From Argopecten irradians (Eukaryota; Mollusca; Bivalvia; Pectinida; Pectinidae): a DNA stretch of 64,000 bases. The position numbers and the translations under genes were made by a program. This document shows, in pieces, positions 10,499 to 22,052 of the stretch (its first letter is position 1; every line of letters begins with the position of its first letter). The notes beneath the pieces are model-generated. The model ran no database searches. It saw nothing but the letters and a program-made list of their open reading frames with translations, and was not told the origin of the DNA. The DNA lies in contig NC_091134.1 of NCBI RefSeq assembly GCF_041381155.1, positions 41,499,338-41,563,337 on the forward strand, read 5' to 3'.

Positions 10499-12124
10499 GG
10501 TTATTGGTTAACTCTATAGACCTAGCCTCGGTCTAGAATCAGTAGGGCTACTGGTAAACTCTATAGACCTAGCCTCGGTCTAGGACCAGTAGGGCTAGTG
10601 GTAAACTCTATAGACCTAGCCTTGGTCTAGGACCAGTAGGGCTAGTGGTAAACTCTATAGACCTAGCCTTGGTCTAGAACCAGTAGGGCTAATGGTTAAC
10701 TCCATAGACCTAGCCTCGGTCTAGAACCAGTAGGGTTACTGGTTAACTCTATAGACCTAGCCTTGGTCTAGAACCAGTAGGGCTACCGGTTTACTCTATA
10801 GAGCTAGCCTCGGTCTAGAACCAGTAGGGCTACTGGTTAACTCTATAGACCTAGCCTCGGTCTAGAACCAGTAGGGCTACTGGTTAACTCTATAGACCTA
10901 GCCTCGGTCTAGAACCAGTAGGGCTACCGGTTAACTTTATAGACCTAGCCTCGGTCTAGGACCAGTAGGGCTAGTGGTAAACTCTATAGACCTAGCCTGG
11001 GTCTAGAACCAGTAGGGCTAGTGGTAAACTCTATAGACCTAGCCTGGGTCTAGAACCAGTAGGGCTACTGGTAAACTCCATAGACCTAGCCTCGGTCTAG
11101 GACCAGTAGGGCTAGTGGTAAACTCTATAGACCTAGCCTTGGTCTAGGACCAGTAGGGCTAGTGGTAAACTCTATAGACCTAGCCTGGGTCTAGAACCAG
11201 TAGGGCTAGTGGTAAACTCTATAGACCTAGCCTTGGTCTAGAACCAGTAGGGGTAATGGTTAACTCTATAGACCTAGCCTTGGTCTAGGACCAGTAGGGC
11301 TAGTGGTAAACTCTATAGACCTAGCCTTGGTCTAGAACCAGTAGGGGTACTGGTTAACTCAAGAGACCTAGCCTTGGTCTAGAACCAGTAGGGGTACTGG
11401 TTAACTCAAGAGACCTAGCCTTGGTCTAGAACCAGTAGGGGTACTGGTTAACTCTATAGACCTAGCCTTGGTCTAGAACCAGTAGGGCTACTGGTTAACT
11501 CTATAGACCTAGCCTCGGTCTAGAACCAGTAGGGCTACCGGTTAACTCTATAGACCTAGCCTCGGGTCTAGAACCAGTAGGGCTACCGGTTAACTCTATA
11601 GACCTAGCCTTGGTCTAGAACCAGTAGGGCTACCGGTTAACTCTATAGACCTAGCCTCGGTCTAGAACCAGATGGGCTTGTGGTTAACTCTATAGACCTA
11701 GCCTCGGTCTAGAACCAGTAGGGCTACTGTTTAACTCTATAGACCTAGCCTCGGTCTAGAATCAGTAGGGCTACTGGTTAACTCTATAGACCTAGCTGTG
11801 GTCTAGAACCAGTAGGGAAACTGGTTAACTCTATAGACCTAGTCTTGGTCTAGAACCAGTAGGGGTAATGGTTAACTCCATAGACCTAGCCTTGGTCTAG
11901 GACCAGTAGGGCTAGTGGTAAACTCTATAGACCTAGCCTTGGTCTAGAACCAGTAGGGGTACTGGTTAACTCAAGAGACCTAGCCTTGGTCTAGAACCAG
12001 TAGGGGTACTGGTTAACTCAAGAGACCTAGTCTTGGTCTAGAACCAGTAGGGGTACTGGTTAACTCTAAATACCTAGCTTCGGTCTAGAATCAGTAGGGC
12101 TACTGGTTAACTCTATAGACCTAG
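10499..12124 (+). repeat. 47-bp minisatellite, about 34 copies
   Basis: The unit is 47 bp and contains ACTCTATAGACCTAGCC, then GGTCTAGAACCAGTAGGG, with C/T, G/T and A/G variants at a few fixed positions. Each unit can form two hairpins: ACCAGTAG/CTACTGGT (8-bp stem across the unit border) and TAGACC/GGTCTA (6-bp stem, 7-nt loop). Between TMEM258 and lectin A. Confidence 0.95.
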
Positions 12125-12590
12125 AATACCTAAATTTTAACAAGATCGACCGACTTAATTTGACCAGCGCAACGGACCAGAATACTTCAATCTTTGTGCT
12201 TAATGATTTGTATTGTGTTCCTCACATTCAACTTTATATGAATATGCAAAAAACTGACATTGCTGTCGTTTTGAGATATATACCGAAGTATGCCGCGTAA
12301 GACACACTGAACGTTACCCCACTAGGTCACGTTTTATACTGACAACGGGCAAACCAGTCGTCCCAATCCCCATACTAGTAAGCTGAGCACTTTGCAGGAG
12401 CAAAAACTACCACTTTTACAGACTATATTATGTGTGTCTCGCCCAAGGAACAAAACCTACTGGTTTTCTTGTCCCCTATCTAGTAGGCATTGAACTCGGA
12501 TAGGAAAGGGATGTACAAATGAAAATAAAAAAATTCAATGTTTCGTTTTGGTACATAAAAGAGAATTTCGATGAAAGACCAGAATTAACA
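12125..12590. other. Intergenic; one dispersed repeat remnant
   Basis: The segment 12345-12480 (ACCAGTCGTCCCA, then ACTACCACTTTTA) matches 61676-61745 and looks like a decayed dispersed repeat. I see nothing else. Confidence 0.4.
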
Positions 12591-13211
12591 ATTTTATTGA
12601 TGTTATATATATATGTATACAACATTCAACCTATTATTATCCTTACTCCATTGTTGCTGGCCCTGAAATGAAAAACGAGCTATTGTTATATAGGTCAAAA
12701 TTTCAATCTATCTGCAATAAAAATGTAAAATAAGAAATGTAGAATTAATTCTACGTCAAATGCGATCATCATGTGGCTTAATTATCCTGTTTGCCACAAT
12801 CTTTCTATGATTTTCTATATATCCGAAATATTAAAATGACGGATATTGTACCTTCGGGATCACAAACTTTTGTGAAACCCTTGGACGCCTGGTACGGTTA
12901 CTAAATATCTATTTCATCACCCTCAGATAGAATACAGCTATCCTTAATTTATTTGACGATTAATTATCATGTGATGTACTAATTGTTCAAAGTGTATGCT
13001 GACTTCGCTGATCATTGCTCAGAGTGTTGCTTTCAGATGAATTTAATTTAGTACATCACATGCTAATTACTTGGAATGCGATTGGATAACAGCAATGGTC
13101 TATTTTGCGACAGTTAAGTTCCCTGTCCTTCTTGACTACGGAAGACTATACCTGACTACTTCGACACTATAGGAGAACAGTTCCCTCTGGAAAGGGCCAC
13201 AATACAATAAT

Positions 13212-13318
13212 AGTCCGCTAAACCTGTCTATATCATTTGGCGGTTTTTTTTAAATGTCTAATAAATATATTAGAAAAAAAAACCCAAAAAAACACAATAT
13301 AGGCAGGTTTAGCAGACT
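13212..13318. mobile_element. Short palindromic MITE, copy 2
   Basis: It begins GTCCGCTAAACCTG and ends CAGGTTTAGCAGAC, with TA on both sides and a T-rich/A-rich middle, ~107 bp. It sits in the gap where lectin A should carry exon 4. Confidence 0.7.
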
Positions 13319-13708
13319 AAATTTAGTCGCAAACTTCAATATTACAATTGTATTTGGTTGAAGCATATAAATTGACACTTTTAAAAGACTTTAAAAATTA
13401 ATTTCAAATCTTATAACTTCAACAACATTTCGAAACACGAAAACGCTATTTGTAATTGTATAAAAAATACCATATAACATATTTATACAAACGGCTGTGT
13501 TGATAAATTGTTGTTTTTAAAAAGTTGAATTCATCGTCCGAAGTAACCATAGCAAGATATGAATGCAGAGCATTGCAGAAGGACTGCAAAATAAAATTTA
13601 TCAAACATTTAAATTGTAATTCGAAAACATGTATTATAACATAAGATCACATAAAATTGCACAAGTAATAATCAGAAAACATATCGTTTGGCATTGTGTA
13701 GCATTGTG

Positions 13709-15917
13709 CAGGCGCGGATCCAAGGGGGGGGCGGACCCGGCGTACGCCCCCCCTAAAATAGGAGAGAGAAAAAAAAGAAAAGGGAAAAAGAAGGGAAAAA
13801 GAAAGAGGGGAAAGAAGGAAAAGAAGGAAGAAAAAAAGAGGGAGAAAGGAAAAGGGAAAAAAGAAGGAATACGATAAAGAGTGAGAATTAGACAGAAAGC
13901 TCCATTTCCTACCTTTACCGTTTGATGTTATCATTTTAAAATCTAAATGTATTCGACTTTGTGGTACATACATGCATGAACATACTTATATCCAGGCGCA
14001 ATGGTATAATTTATATTTTTTTCGTGTAAGTTAAGGTTTTATCTCCATCGCTTAAAAGGTACAATGTAAATCCCGTCAAGTATTTACTTTTTCCTAAAAA
14101 AAACGATAAAATCCCAATATATTAGATAATTTATTGTCATTAATTTTCAATATTGACAGGTTATATCTCGATATCCTTAGCAATAAAAGAAAAGGGGGAG
14201 GGGGTGGGTGGAAGGAATTGTAGCTGGCCATGAGTCTTCGCTGGTTGACTATATGTCATGCCCTTCGTTCTTCAGGTTGTAAATGATATATTACACACAT
14301 TTTTGAATCAGCATTATAAAGTCCTGTATTAAATCCGACTATCAATTCACAAATGTGTGCGTACTTTCAAGACGCCAGTTACAAGATCACTACTGACGTC
14401 GAATGCTTCTAGAAGCCTTTTATTTGTCCTCAGAATGTGTGTAAAGAAAAAAAGTGGAAAATCAAACCAAATGGAGAACCAAATGCAACAGAAAATGAGA
14501 GCTTCTAGGGGTCTGGGTGCACCCCATGGCCAGATGCCTTCCTTTTCTGTTTCAACAAAAACATATCTTACCGATAATGTTATAAGATAGGACAAACGAT
14601 GTTAAAAAATTAATGCACATGACATAAGGCTCCCTATTAGAAAACAGGATGATAGTAATAATTCAAGCAAATTCCAAGCAGCGTCTGGCCATAGACAGAC
14701 CACTAGCCTTCTTTTCTTTCACTGTCTAATACATGAATTATGAAGATTGTGTATGTTAGTGAAAATACATTATCTAATCTGACAGATAATGTATAAAAGT
14801 AAAAGCTTATATCGTTAAAAAAAGTTCACATACATTTTTATTAGTCCTATAAAAACCTTCAATAGGCGACCCTAGCTGCAATATTGTAGCTCAAAAGTAT
14901 TTTAGACTGAAAATGGTGTCTTCTTTAGAGCTACAATTGTTCCCTATTACTGCTAATGGAGCAAAGTGATGATTATGCAAACCATTATAAAACGTCTGTT
15001 TGTATTATATCGTACTTATTTGATAAAGCTTACCTATCAAATTCTCATCGAGGCATTATTTTTTTACATTATACATATGAAGGTCTTTCAGAAGGGAATT
15101 TATACGGCAAGTTCACAAAATGTGATTTTGACGTCTTGTGAGCGGTACGGTAGATAGTAAGCATGGTATTTATGTTTGTTTTGGACAAAAATAATATGTA
15201 AATGCATTTATATGCGTAAAATAATCGGAAACCTTCAAAAAAGTATGAAAAACTGTGACCGAGTGATTTTCGGAGGCAGTGCTCTACTACGATACATAGG
15301 GACCAATACGTATTCGGCCTACTATGCCTTTAGGCCGGGTACGAATTTGTCCCTATGTATTCGTACCCGGCCTAATGGCATACTAGGCGGCCCCCAGACC
15401 CCCATCCTTTTCTTTGCTTCGTGCCTCTATAAATATTCAGATTTTAGGCAGTGCAATTCTGTAACTTTATATTCAAAATATGATATTAGACGTCAAAAAT
15501 AATAAACGAACATTTTTACATGGCTTCAATTATTTTTTGGAAAAAGTGTACATCAGAAAGCAGGATTTATTAGCATTTATTCGAGGGCTTCTGGGGGCCT
15601 AGGCGGCCCCCAGACCCCCACCCTTCTTCGTTTTATGTCCATATCAATATTTAAGATTTTGATATTGCAATTCTGTAAGTAAAAAAATTAAATCAAAACA
15701 TCAAATAAAAAATATGACACTTGACACGAAAACCATAAATAAACATCCTTAAATGGCTTCAATTATTTTCTGGAAAATGTGTTCATGAAATCCTCAGAAT
15801 GCAGGATTTTGCACCATTTATTCTAGAGCTTCTGGGGGCCTAGGCGGCCCCCAGACCCCTCGCCTGATTTGCTTGGTCCCACGCCCCCTCTAACCTCAAA
15901 ACCTGAATCCGCCCCTG
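13709..15917. mobile_element. 2.2-kb non-autonomous element with CAGGSGCGGAT ends
   Basis: The left end is CAGGCGCGGATCCA and the right-end complement CAGGGGCGGATTCAGG. TTGTG precedes the left end (13704-13708) and follows the right end (15918-15922), a possible 5-bp target-site duplication. Inside are a pure-purine tract (13757-13869) and at least three spaced copies of a GC-rich hairpin (core CCTAGGCGGCCCCCAGACCC near 15383, 15598 and 15840). It has no transposase. The family is uncertain; a hAT would need 8 bp. Confidence 0.5.
13757..13869 (+). repeat. Pure-purine tract, ~110 bp
   Basis: An unbroken run of A and G (AAAAGGGAAAAAGAAGGG type) inside the 2.2-kb element. The basic 'protein' readable across it is a composition artefact. 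Confidence 0.9.
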
Positions 15918-17059
15918 TTGTGGTTATATGACGTTTACTGCATTGTTTCGTCATTAAAATGGCGTACTCAAAGCCGAACCGGGTACCGGGAAGTGGAAAT
16001 CATTATATTTTCAACATATAATGCGGTAGGAGAGTAAAATGCTCGTTCATATGCTGGGTATGAAGGTTAAAGAATCTTTTTTTTTAATCAAAAGTAACAC
16101 ATCGTCTACAATATCCCTATTGTCATATCCTTCATATCCTCATGTCTTATACTATCAGAGATGCCTTTTCCTCATACATGTTGGGAGGGCATAGGCCTGA
16201 CAATGCAAGTTAAAATATTCTTTTTTGAAATAAAAAAAATCTTTCAAATGGTTTGCAGATAACCCCTCTATATCGGCCATTATATAACATTATAAATCAA
16301 GATACAGAATATAAAGGTTGAACTAATTGCGAAAACTCGAGTGTTTGGTTTTATTTATCGTCTTGAACATAATTTGGGCTATGATAAGCACTGACAATCT
16401 TTAGGTCAATGACATGTCAGGTGAGTGCTGGTTCGTGTTGTACAATGTAGATGGGCACGTTCAGTGTTAAAATAATGACATGTTTGACAAAACTACTCTG
16501 TTTATGTACCGTTGTATATCAAAAGCGGTTACTAGGTGCCCTAAAGATGTTTAACTTCCTTAGAAACGGTGAGCAAATTTTAAAGAAAATTAAACGAGGG
16601 GAAATTTTTGGGCCTAACTGTATCGAACCACCTTAAGCATGACAAAACTCATTTGGTGAAATATAGGCATGTTCATCATTTTCGTTGTTAATTTTTTAAA
16701 TTATAAACAAAACTAATGCCTTATCAGAATATTTTATTTAAAGATGTAAAATAATTTGATTTGATCTATTTTATAAGATATGATATGATTTTGTTTTAAT
16801 ACATGTATAGATATTTATATGAAACTACTGCGTAATCTGGATTTTTTTATCGTTAAACGATAAAACTATTTCATTACACGTTTTTGAATCATTGGAAAGT
16901 GTTTTAGGGACAAAAGGTAAGACATTTTGCGATGAATTTTATTAAACCTTTCTTTAACCATAAAGTAAAGAATCCATATTTATGAAAAATAACACACTGA
17001 CCTTTTGACAGGAACAATGCCAGGAGAACAAAAAAAAAAAATTTCGTCATGGTTTGATG

Positions 17060-18345
17060 ACATCCAGCTGTTTCGGACAATGCCTGTGTATGAGATCCCT
17101 ACATGTGTTGGGTTATTATTACATAAGGACAACAATATGAGAACAAGTAAACACATTATCAGTGTCACGATATTAATGTCACCCTTCTATTGAGATATTT
17201 GGTTTTATATCCCTTTAAATCGCCAGTAAAATCTCAATGGAAGAGAATTCATACAGTGAATTGAAATGAATATCAATACGATATGTAAAAGTTAACATGG
17301 GAACAAGAGAAAATTATTTACATGGCAGAGTTGTATTGTAAAATGCAAGAATTGATTGTTGATAAGACTGGTATTTAATTGATGTTTCGTATCAATGACA
17401 AGAGGCGGAAGGGCCTGATCAGTCATCTGACGAGAACCTTGGCATTAGTAAAATGAAAAGTTACAGTTTTTAAAGGCGGCGATTGCTGTTCCCTTTTGAT
17501 TTCGGCCTGGGTTTTTTTTTGTTTTTTTTTTTTTGTTTTTTTGTTTTTGTTTTTTTTTGGGGGGGGGGGGGGGATAAAACATAACAAAACTTCTAAGGCT
17601 TCCCTTTACCGCTCTATAGTTACAGCTCAATCGTACCTCAGTAATAACATGGAAAAGAGGGTTCACCTTATGGGATTTTGAACCGACCCGGAATCTAACA
17701 ACACTTGGTAAGGACCATCTCGGGATCATTCAAGGCAAGTTTCAGCTCAATCTAATTGATTGAACATAAGAAGATGTTCAAAATAGCTTTTGAACTAAAA
17801 CAAAACCCGTTATTGCGTAATCATGTTATCCTTCGGGTAGATTACTTAAATTCCAATCAGTATCTGGTATTTTGTGGTTTGACATACTATTATACAAGGT
17901 ACCTTTCAAGATCTGTTGCCAGTGCGTTAGTTATAATTGCACTGTTTGCTAATATTCCAATTTTAGAAGTAGTACAGATATACCCTTGTCATGTTCGGCT
18001 TTCAATCTTTGCGACATGGTACTTGTGAATCTAGAAAATCCGCTTAAGATTTCTTCAAGGGACATTTCCCTTTTTCAAGGATATATCACTTTTATTTTTA
18101 GCGTGACTATTATCTATTTTGACTCACTGCTGCTTTTCTTATCGTCTTTCTGGTAGATATTGGCCCTCGATATACGCACGTCATAGGGACATGATGCAGG
18201 AAATATGACAATGGCAATGCATCGTTACAAACCTGAGCACAAATCATCGCGATTATCTATTTTATCACACAAATGAGCTAGAGAAAATCAGATGATTAAA
18301 GAGCTTTAATGTAAGATTGGACATAATTATTTGATATTCTTTATA
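17060..18345. other. Intergenic between lectins A and B; no gene seen
   Basis: It includes T(n) followed by a run of about 15 G at 17511-17574. The rest is AT-rich with no supported feature. Confidence 0.5.
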
Positions 18346-18349
18346 AAAC

Positions 18350-20551
18350 TCAGCCGAACATCATAGTGTCAGTCTCGTCGTTGTACCTAAAACATAAAAA
18401 CGAGCACCATAAAATAATACAAATACGAAAGAATAAATAAAACTTGAATTAGGAAATCAAAACTCTAATCTGCAATAAAAAAAAGCAAACCAGAAAAATA
18501 TAGTATAATATTAATGGTAATGGGTTGAATGAAGTATCATTAGTCATGGGTTGAATGAAGTATCATTAGTCATGGCTCTTTATGTTATGTAGTTTTGTAG
18601 GATTTTAATAATGTTTACCACTCAATTGAGTAGGAAAAAGTACTTACACTGATTGACAGATGAAGTTTAAATGTGTCTCGCAAACACCATCGGCGGTCTG
18701 AAAACCACTTCCGGACCATAGATGGAGACAATTAGCGTGCTGAGTTTGGTCTGGTTGTCCACGACCCCAGTTAAAATAGGTGATCTTCTGATCGATAGAT
18801 GCCCATCTCCACACACCTTCAACCTCTTCGTCTGTACCGTCTATCCAGTACTGGTTACGTTGACCTATTAAAAGTGACATATACAATCAATACTATAAAC
18901 ATTCGTTGATCATAATTTAAATTGATGCCCACGTATTGACGCCCGAGTTAAATTATCCGTGGTTTTTTTTTGTAATTTAATTGACCTTATTAGTCATGAT
19001 TTAGTCCAATACCACTTATTATACTTGGCTACTAATACAACAAGTTACTTTATAATAATTAAGTATGAAGACAAAATTTAAAACCATGGAGAATAAAAAA
19101 AGGAATATGTTTGCTGAGAACGAAAATTTAACGTAAATTAAAGAGAACATACAGTTAAACTGACTTCTATTGATTTAGTTGATGGAAGGTTCTTCGACAA
19201 GACTTGAAAACTTACATACACAGTTAATTAGCTATTGTATGAAAAATACCATATCTTTTTACCAACCGTTGCGATGAATAATTGTCGATTTCAAGAAATT
19301 GAATTCATCATCCGAAGTAACTATAGCAAGATGTGAGTGCAGGGCACTACAGAAAGACTGTAATGAAATTGGAATTAGAAACCAGCTTAATTAAAGATGA
19401 CAATACAAGTAATAAATCAAATATGATAATTTCGAAATTGATAGAATAGGAATAAATATGTTACTGTACTGGTTTCAATTTCTGATTAATAATAATGATT
19501 TGAATTTACTAATTGAAAATGTAACATGAAAATGTGAAGATTTGAACTATTTTGATGGATCAAATATTACCGCTGCTTCACTCCACGAGGTTCTATCCTG
19601 AGAAAGCAGGTAACAGTTGGAGTCGAATCGCTCCCAGCCATCCCTACAGCCACCAGAGGCTAGACAGGAATATGAATGTGGTATTGAAGAAAAGTATTTA
19701 AATGTAAGACTCTATAAAGGATAGGGATATTCTTCCCGAGACCAGCCAGTATTACACGTGTAGGTATGAGAGAAATGTAGGTATTGCAAATTAGTCCTCT
19801 AAACCTGCCTATATTATTAGGTTTTATTTCTTAAAAGTATTTTGCTTAATATATATATTAAGCAGAAAAAATAACAAAAATTGAAAATTAAAAAAACCCT
19901 AATATGGGCAGGTTTAGCGGACTTATTACAGATATCAGACAAAACAAATTTTAAGGAGATGCGCTCATTGATAATGAGTTGGCCTCGAAAATTTGACAAT
20001 CGGTTTGTTCACACTATAAAAAATACTCCCTTGCCCTAATATTTTATTATTTCATGTAATTCATATCCTATAGCTATGTGTTTGAATGAATCTATGGCAC
20101 TCTGTATTGTTTTAATTGAAGACTCTGTGGTTGGTCAGTTATTTCTCCTGAAATGACTTCAATTTCTTGGTATGGATATCATGGCAGTGATGGTAACTCC
20201 TGGAATATCGTGGATTAGAAAACTAAAACGGCTGACATGCTGATCATATCATAGAAACAAAAACTGACCTTTTTTTCTAATATAGGCCAGATTTGTCCAG
20301 AGACATGCTTTATGGTTTCTCATTCGAGACATATACAGAAAAGGATTCTGTATCTAATTGATAATAAATGTTACAGTAAATATATAAGCATTGCAAGTAT
20401 TTAAATCATTATTCACTATTCTAAAGAATCATAAAAGTGAAAACTCAAATTATCACATTTATCGAGACGCAATTGTAAAGAAATCATATAAATAAACATA
20501 CTGACCTTTTGACAAATATAATACCAGCAGAACAAAAACAAATTTCGTCAT
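18350..20551 (-). CDS. Secreted single-domain C-type lectin (B), intact
   Basis: Five exons: 20506-20551 (signal peptide MTKFVFVLLVLYLSK), 19571-19659, 19267-19357, 18648-18864 and 18350-18386, with GT-AG borders and phases 1, 0, 1, 2. They give 159 residues, normal for a secreted one-domain bivalve lectin. The fold is clear: CRDGWERF..NCYLLS, SFC..LHSHLAIVTS, YWIDGTDE (the WIGL position), VWRWAS, GQPD at about residues 111-114 and FIC. The six cysteines suit a long-form domain with three disulphides. QPD at the primary calcium site suggests galactose-type preference; the usual WND is replaced by QTADG, so calcium-dependent binding is uncertain. ATTAAA at 18305-18310 is a likely poly(A) signal. 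It probably acts outside the cell in microbial recognition, an inference from the family. Confidence 0.9.
18520..18571 (+). repeat. 26-bp direct repeat, two copies
   Basis: ATGGGTTGAATGAAGTATCA plus six more bases is repeated exactly in the last intron of lectin B. Confidence 0.9.
18648..18864 (-). CDS. Lectin B exon 4, carbohydrate-binding half
   Basis: This carries QRNQYWIDGTDEEVEG, NWGRGQPDQ, ANCLHLW and GVCETHLNFICQS. Although an in-frame TAA follows directly, the donor AGT|gtaagt and the matching terminal exon at 18350-18386 show that it is spliced on in phase 2. Confidence 0.9.
19267..19357 (-). CDS. Lectin B exon 3
   Basis: It reads SFCSALHSHLAIVTSDDEFN onward to HRN, with acceptor ttacag and donor gttggt. 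It is 91 bp, the same length as in paralogues A and C. Confidence 0.9.
19571..19659 (-). CDS. Lectin B exon 2
   Basis: It reads SGGCRDGWERFDSNCYLLSQ to SEAA, with acceptor tctag and donor gtaata. The first two cysteines of the domain are here. It is 89 bp, as in paralogue C. Confidence 0.9.
19793..19922. mobile_element. Short palindromic MITE, copy 3
   Basis: It begins GTCCTCTAAACCTGCC and ends GGCAGGTTTAGCGGAC, flanked by TTA on both sides. It is ~130 bp and lies in intron 1 of lectin B. Confidence 0.75.
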
Positions 20552-20739
20552 GGTTCTTGGATCTTTTTGTTCCGGACAGGATATGGAACTGAGCGTGAGA
20601 CCCTACAGATGTTCAGGTCTTCTTAAATAGGGAAACTTATGGACGCGTTATCATTGTCACGTTCGTACAGTCGCTCTAGGAATTTTGTTTCCTATCTCAC
20701 TAGTTCGCATAGTTAGAATAAGAAATAGAATAAGAAAGG

Positions 20740-21150
20740 GATATTAGAACCGCAGAATCCAACTAAAACTAGATTTCCTAAAATACCCTTTTGGGTAGAA
20801 GATTTAATTTCATAAAGGGCGAATGTGCGGAGCCTGCTGGTTGGTTAGAGTGCATCATTTTCAAATGTTTAATGTGTGTGTTTGGAAATACAAGTAGGTG
20901 TAAAATATCTAAATTAAAAAAAAAACATCTAGTCTGTTTTTGACAAGGGGAGATAATCAAGAGTGGCAATGCTATGACAATTTGGTCAATTATTGATGCG
21001 AAATTCAAAACAAGATGACAACTCTCACCTAAATGTTTATCAAGATGGTACATCTTTTTAGATTTTCAATTCACATGTGAATTCCAAAAAACAGTTTCAA
21101 AAGATCAAACTTAAAAACCTTAAAACCTAGACATTTGCAAACGTTACCAC
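20740..21150. repeat. Segment duplicated at 24700-25090
   Basis: About 400 bp upstream of lectin B's first exon aligns with 24700-25090: shared phrases include TGCTTAATGTGTG-like, GGTCAATT, GCAAACGTTA and the GGGGAGATAATCA-like motif. It is part of the old tandem duplication that made the lectin copies. Confidence 0.65.
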
Positions 21151-21609
21151 TATCGTCGGGAAACGGGAATGGATTGTCAACACGCCCAATACAAAGAACG
21201 TGAACAACACAAAAACTGCAATTAGTTTAGTGTGATAATTTTTAATATTGTTATTGGTTCAAATACATTTCAACCGACAACTGGTAAAGTTTCGCTGTTG
21301 GCCCTGGAATATAAAAATGGATGTGTATAATTCAAATGATATTAAAAATGATACATCAAAGAAGAAATCCTTTACCTACTAAAATTATATGATGATATTG
21401 CTACATACAGTCTGATTAGAATTTCTTTTTACGAAAGAATGTCCAGTAGATTTCAAAACAATATATGAAAAGAATATTTTGATTCAGCAAGAAAGCTTTG
21501 ATGCTACTACTTTTTAACATATAGTATTAGCACGTCAAGATGACGTGATTAAGTCTCTGTGAAACGTGTTATTCTTTTTAAGACACGGATATCATTATGA
21601 TACTTTTAT

Positions 21610-22052
21610 AGGGACCAACCAACTAAATAAAAAAGACCTTCGAAATGGCCCCCTGTGTATACAAGATTGAGCCCAGGATAGAATTTTAACCCGGCCGCCG
21701 ATTGGCTGGCTAATTATGAATTTCAAAAGAAAAATGTTTTCTGACAGGTAATTATTCCTAGATAACCATGATATGAATTTGAAATTTCATATTGAGATTT
21801 AGGTTCAAAATATCAATTTTGATAATGAATAGGTAAAAACATTAGAATTTCAGGATTTTTAGTGCAAAATGCGCCTGATTTCAATATAGCTGCCCTGGTT
21901 AGAGTTGGAGCAGAAGGACCCAAACTTTTTTTTTCTATCTAGTGTTATATGAGAACCTAGATTTTAATTATAGAACACAATAGCTAACTAATATTCCTTT
22001 AATTAATAATACATTACAAAGTTTAACACTGTGGTCTATGTAAAATTATCTA
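21610..22052. mobile_element. ~450-bp TIR element, copy 1
   Basis: The left end is GGGACCAACCAACTAAAT and the right-end complement GAGAACAACCAACTA. It aligns along its length with 38954-39402, including GACAGGTAATTATTCCTAGA and TTTAACACTGTGG. No ORF. It lies in the last intron of lectin C. Confidence 0.75.

Larger units (their letters stand above)
12593..17050 (-). pseudogene. C-type lectin A, partial paralogue lacking two exons
   Basis: Three of the five exons found in lectin B are present: signal-peptide exon 17002-17050 (MTKFFFFVLLALFLSK, with a run of twelve T that keeps frame), lectin exon 3 at about 13493-13583 (SFCNALHSYLAMVTSDDEF, donor gtttgt) and terminal exon 12626-12662, followed by AATAAA at 12593-12598. 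I could not find counterparts of exon 2 (CRDGWERF, first two cysteines) or exon 4 (the WIDG/QPD sugar-binding part). The gap where exon 2 should be is filled largely by a 2.2-kb mobile element, and a MITE lies where exon 4 should be. Without exon 4 no lectin fold can form. Splicing the remaining exons in phase would give only a short secreted peptide. Confidence 0.75.

Noticed and set aside
10499-12124. CRISPR-like array of 47-bp units
   Set aside because: There are no unique spacers; the whole unit repeats, and the genome is animal.
13629-13973. Lys/Glu-rich and Phe/Ser-rich open frames
   Set aside because: They come from the pure-purine tract of a mobile element.
14347-14595. Open frames on both strands around 14.4 kb
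   Set aside because: They lie inside the 2.2-kb element and overlap one of its GC-rich repeats.
17002-17050. Apparent frameshift in the lectin A signal peptide at the poly-T run
   Set aside because: Counting gives twelve T, which keeps the frame (MTKFFFFVLLALFLSK).
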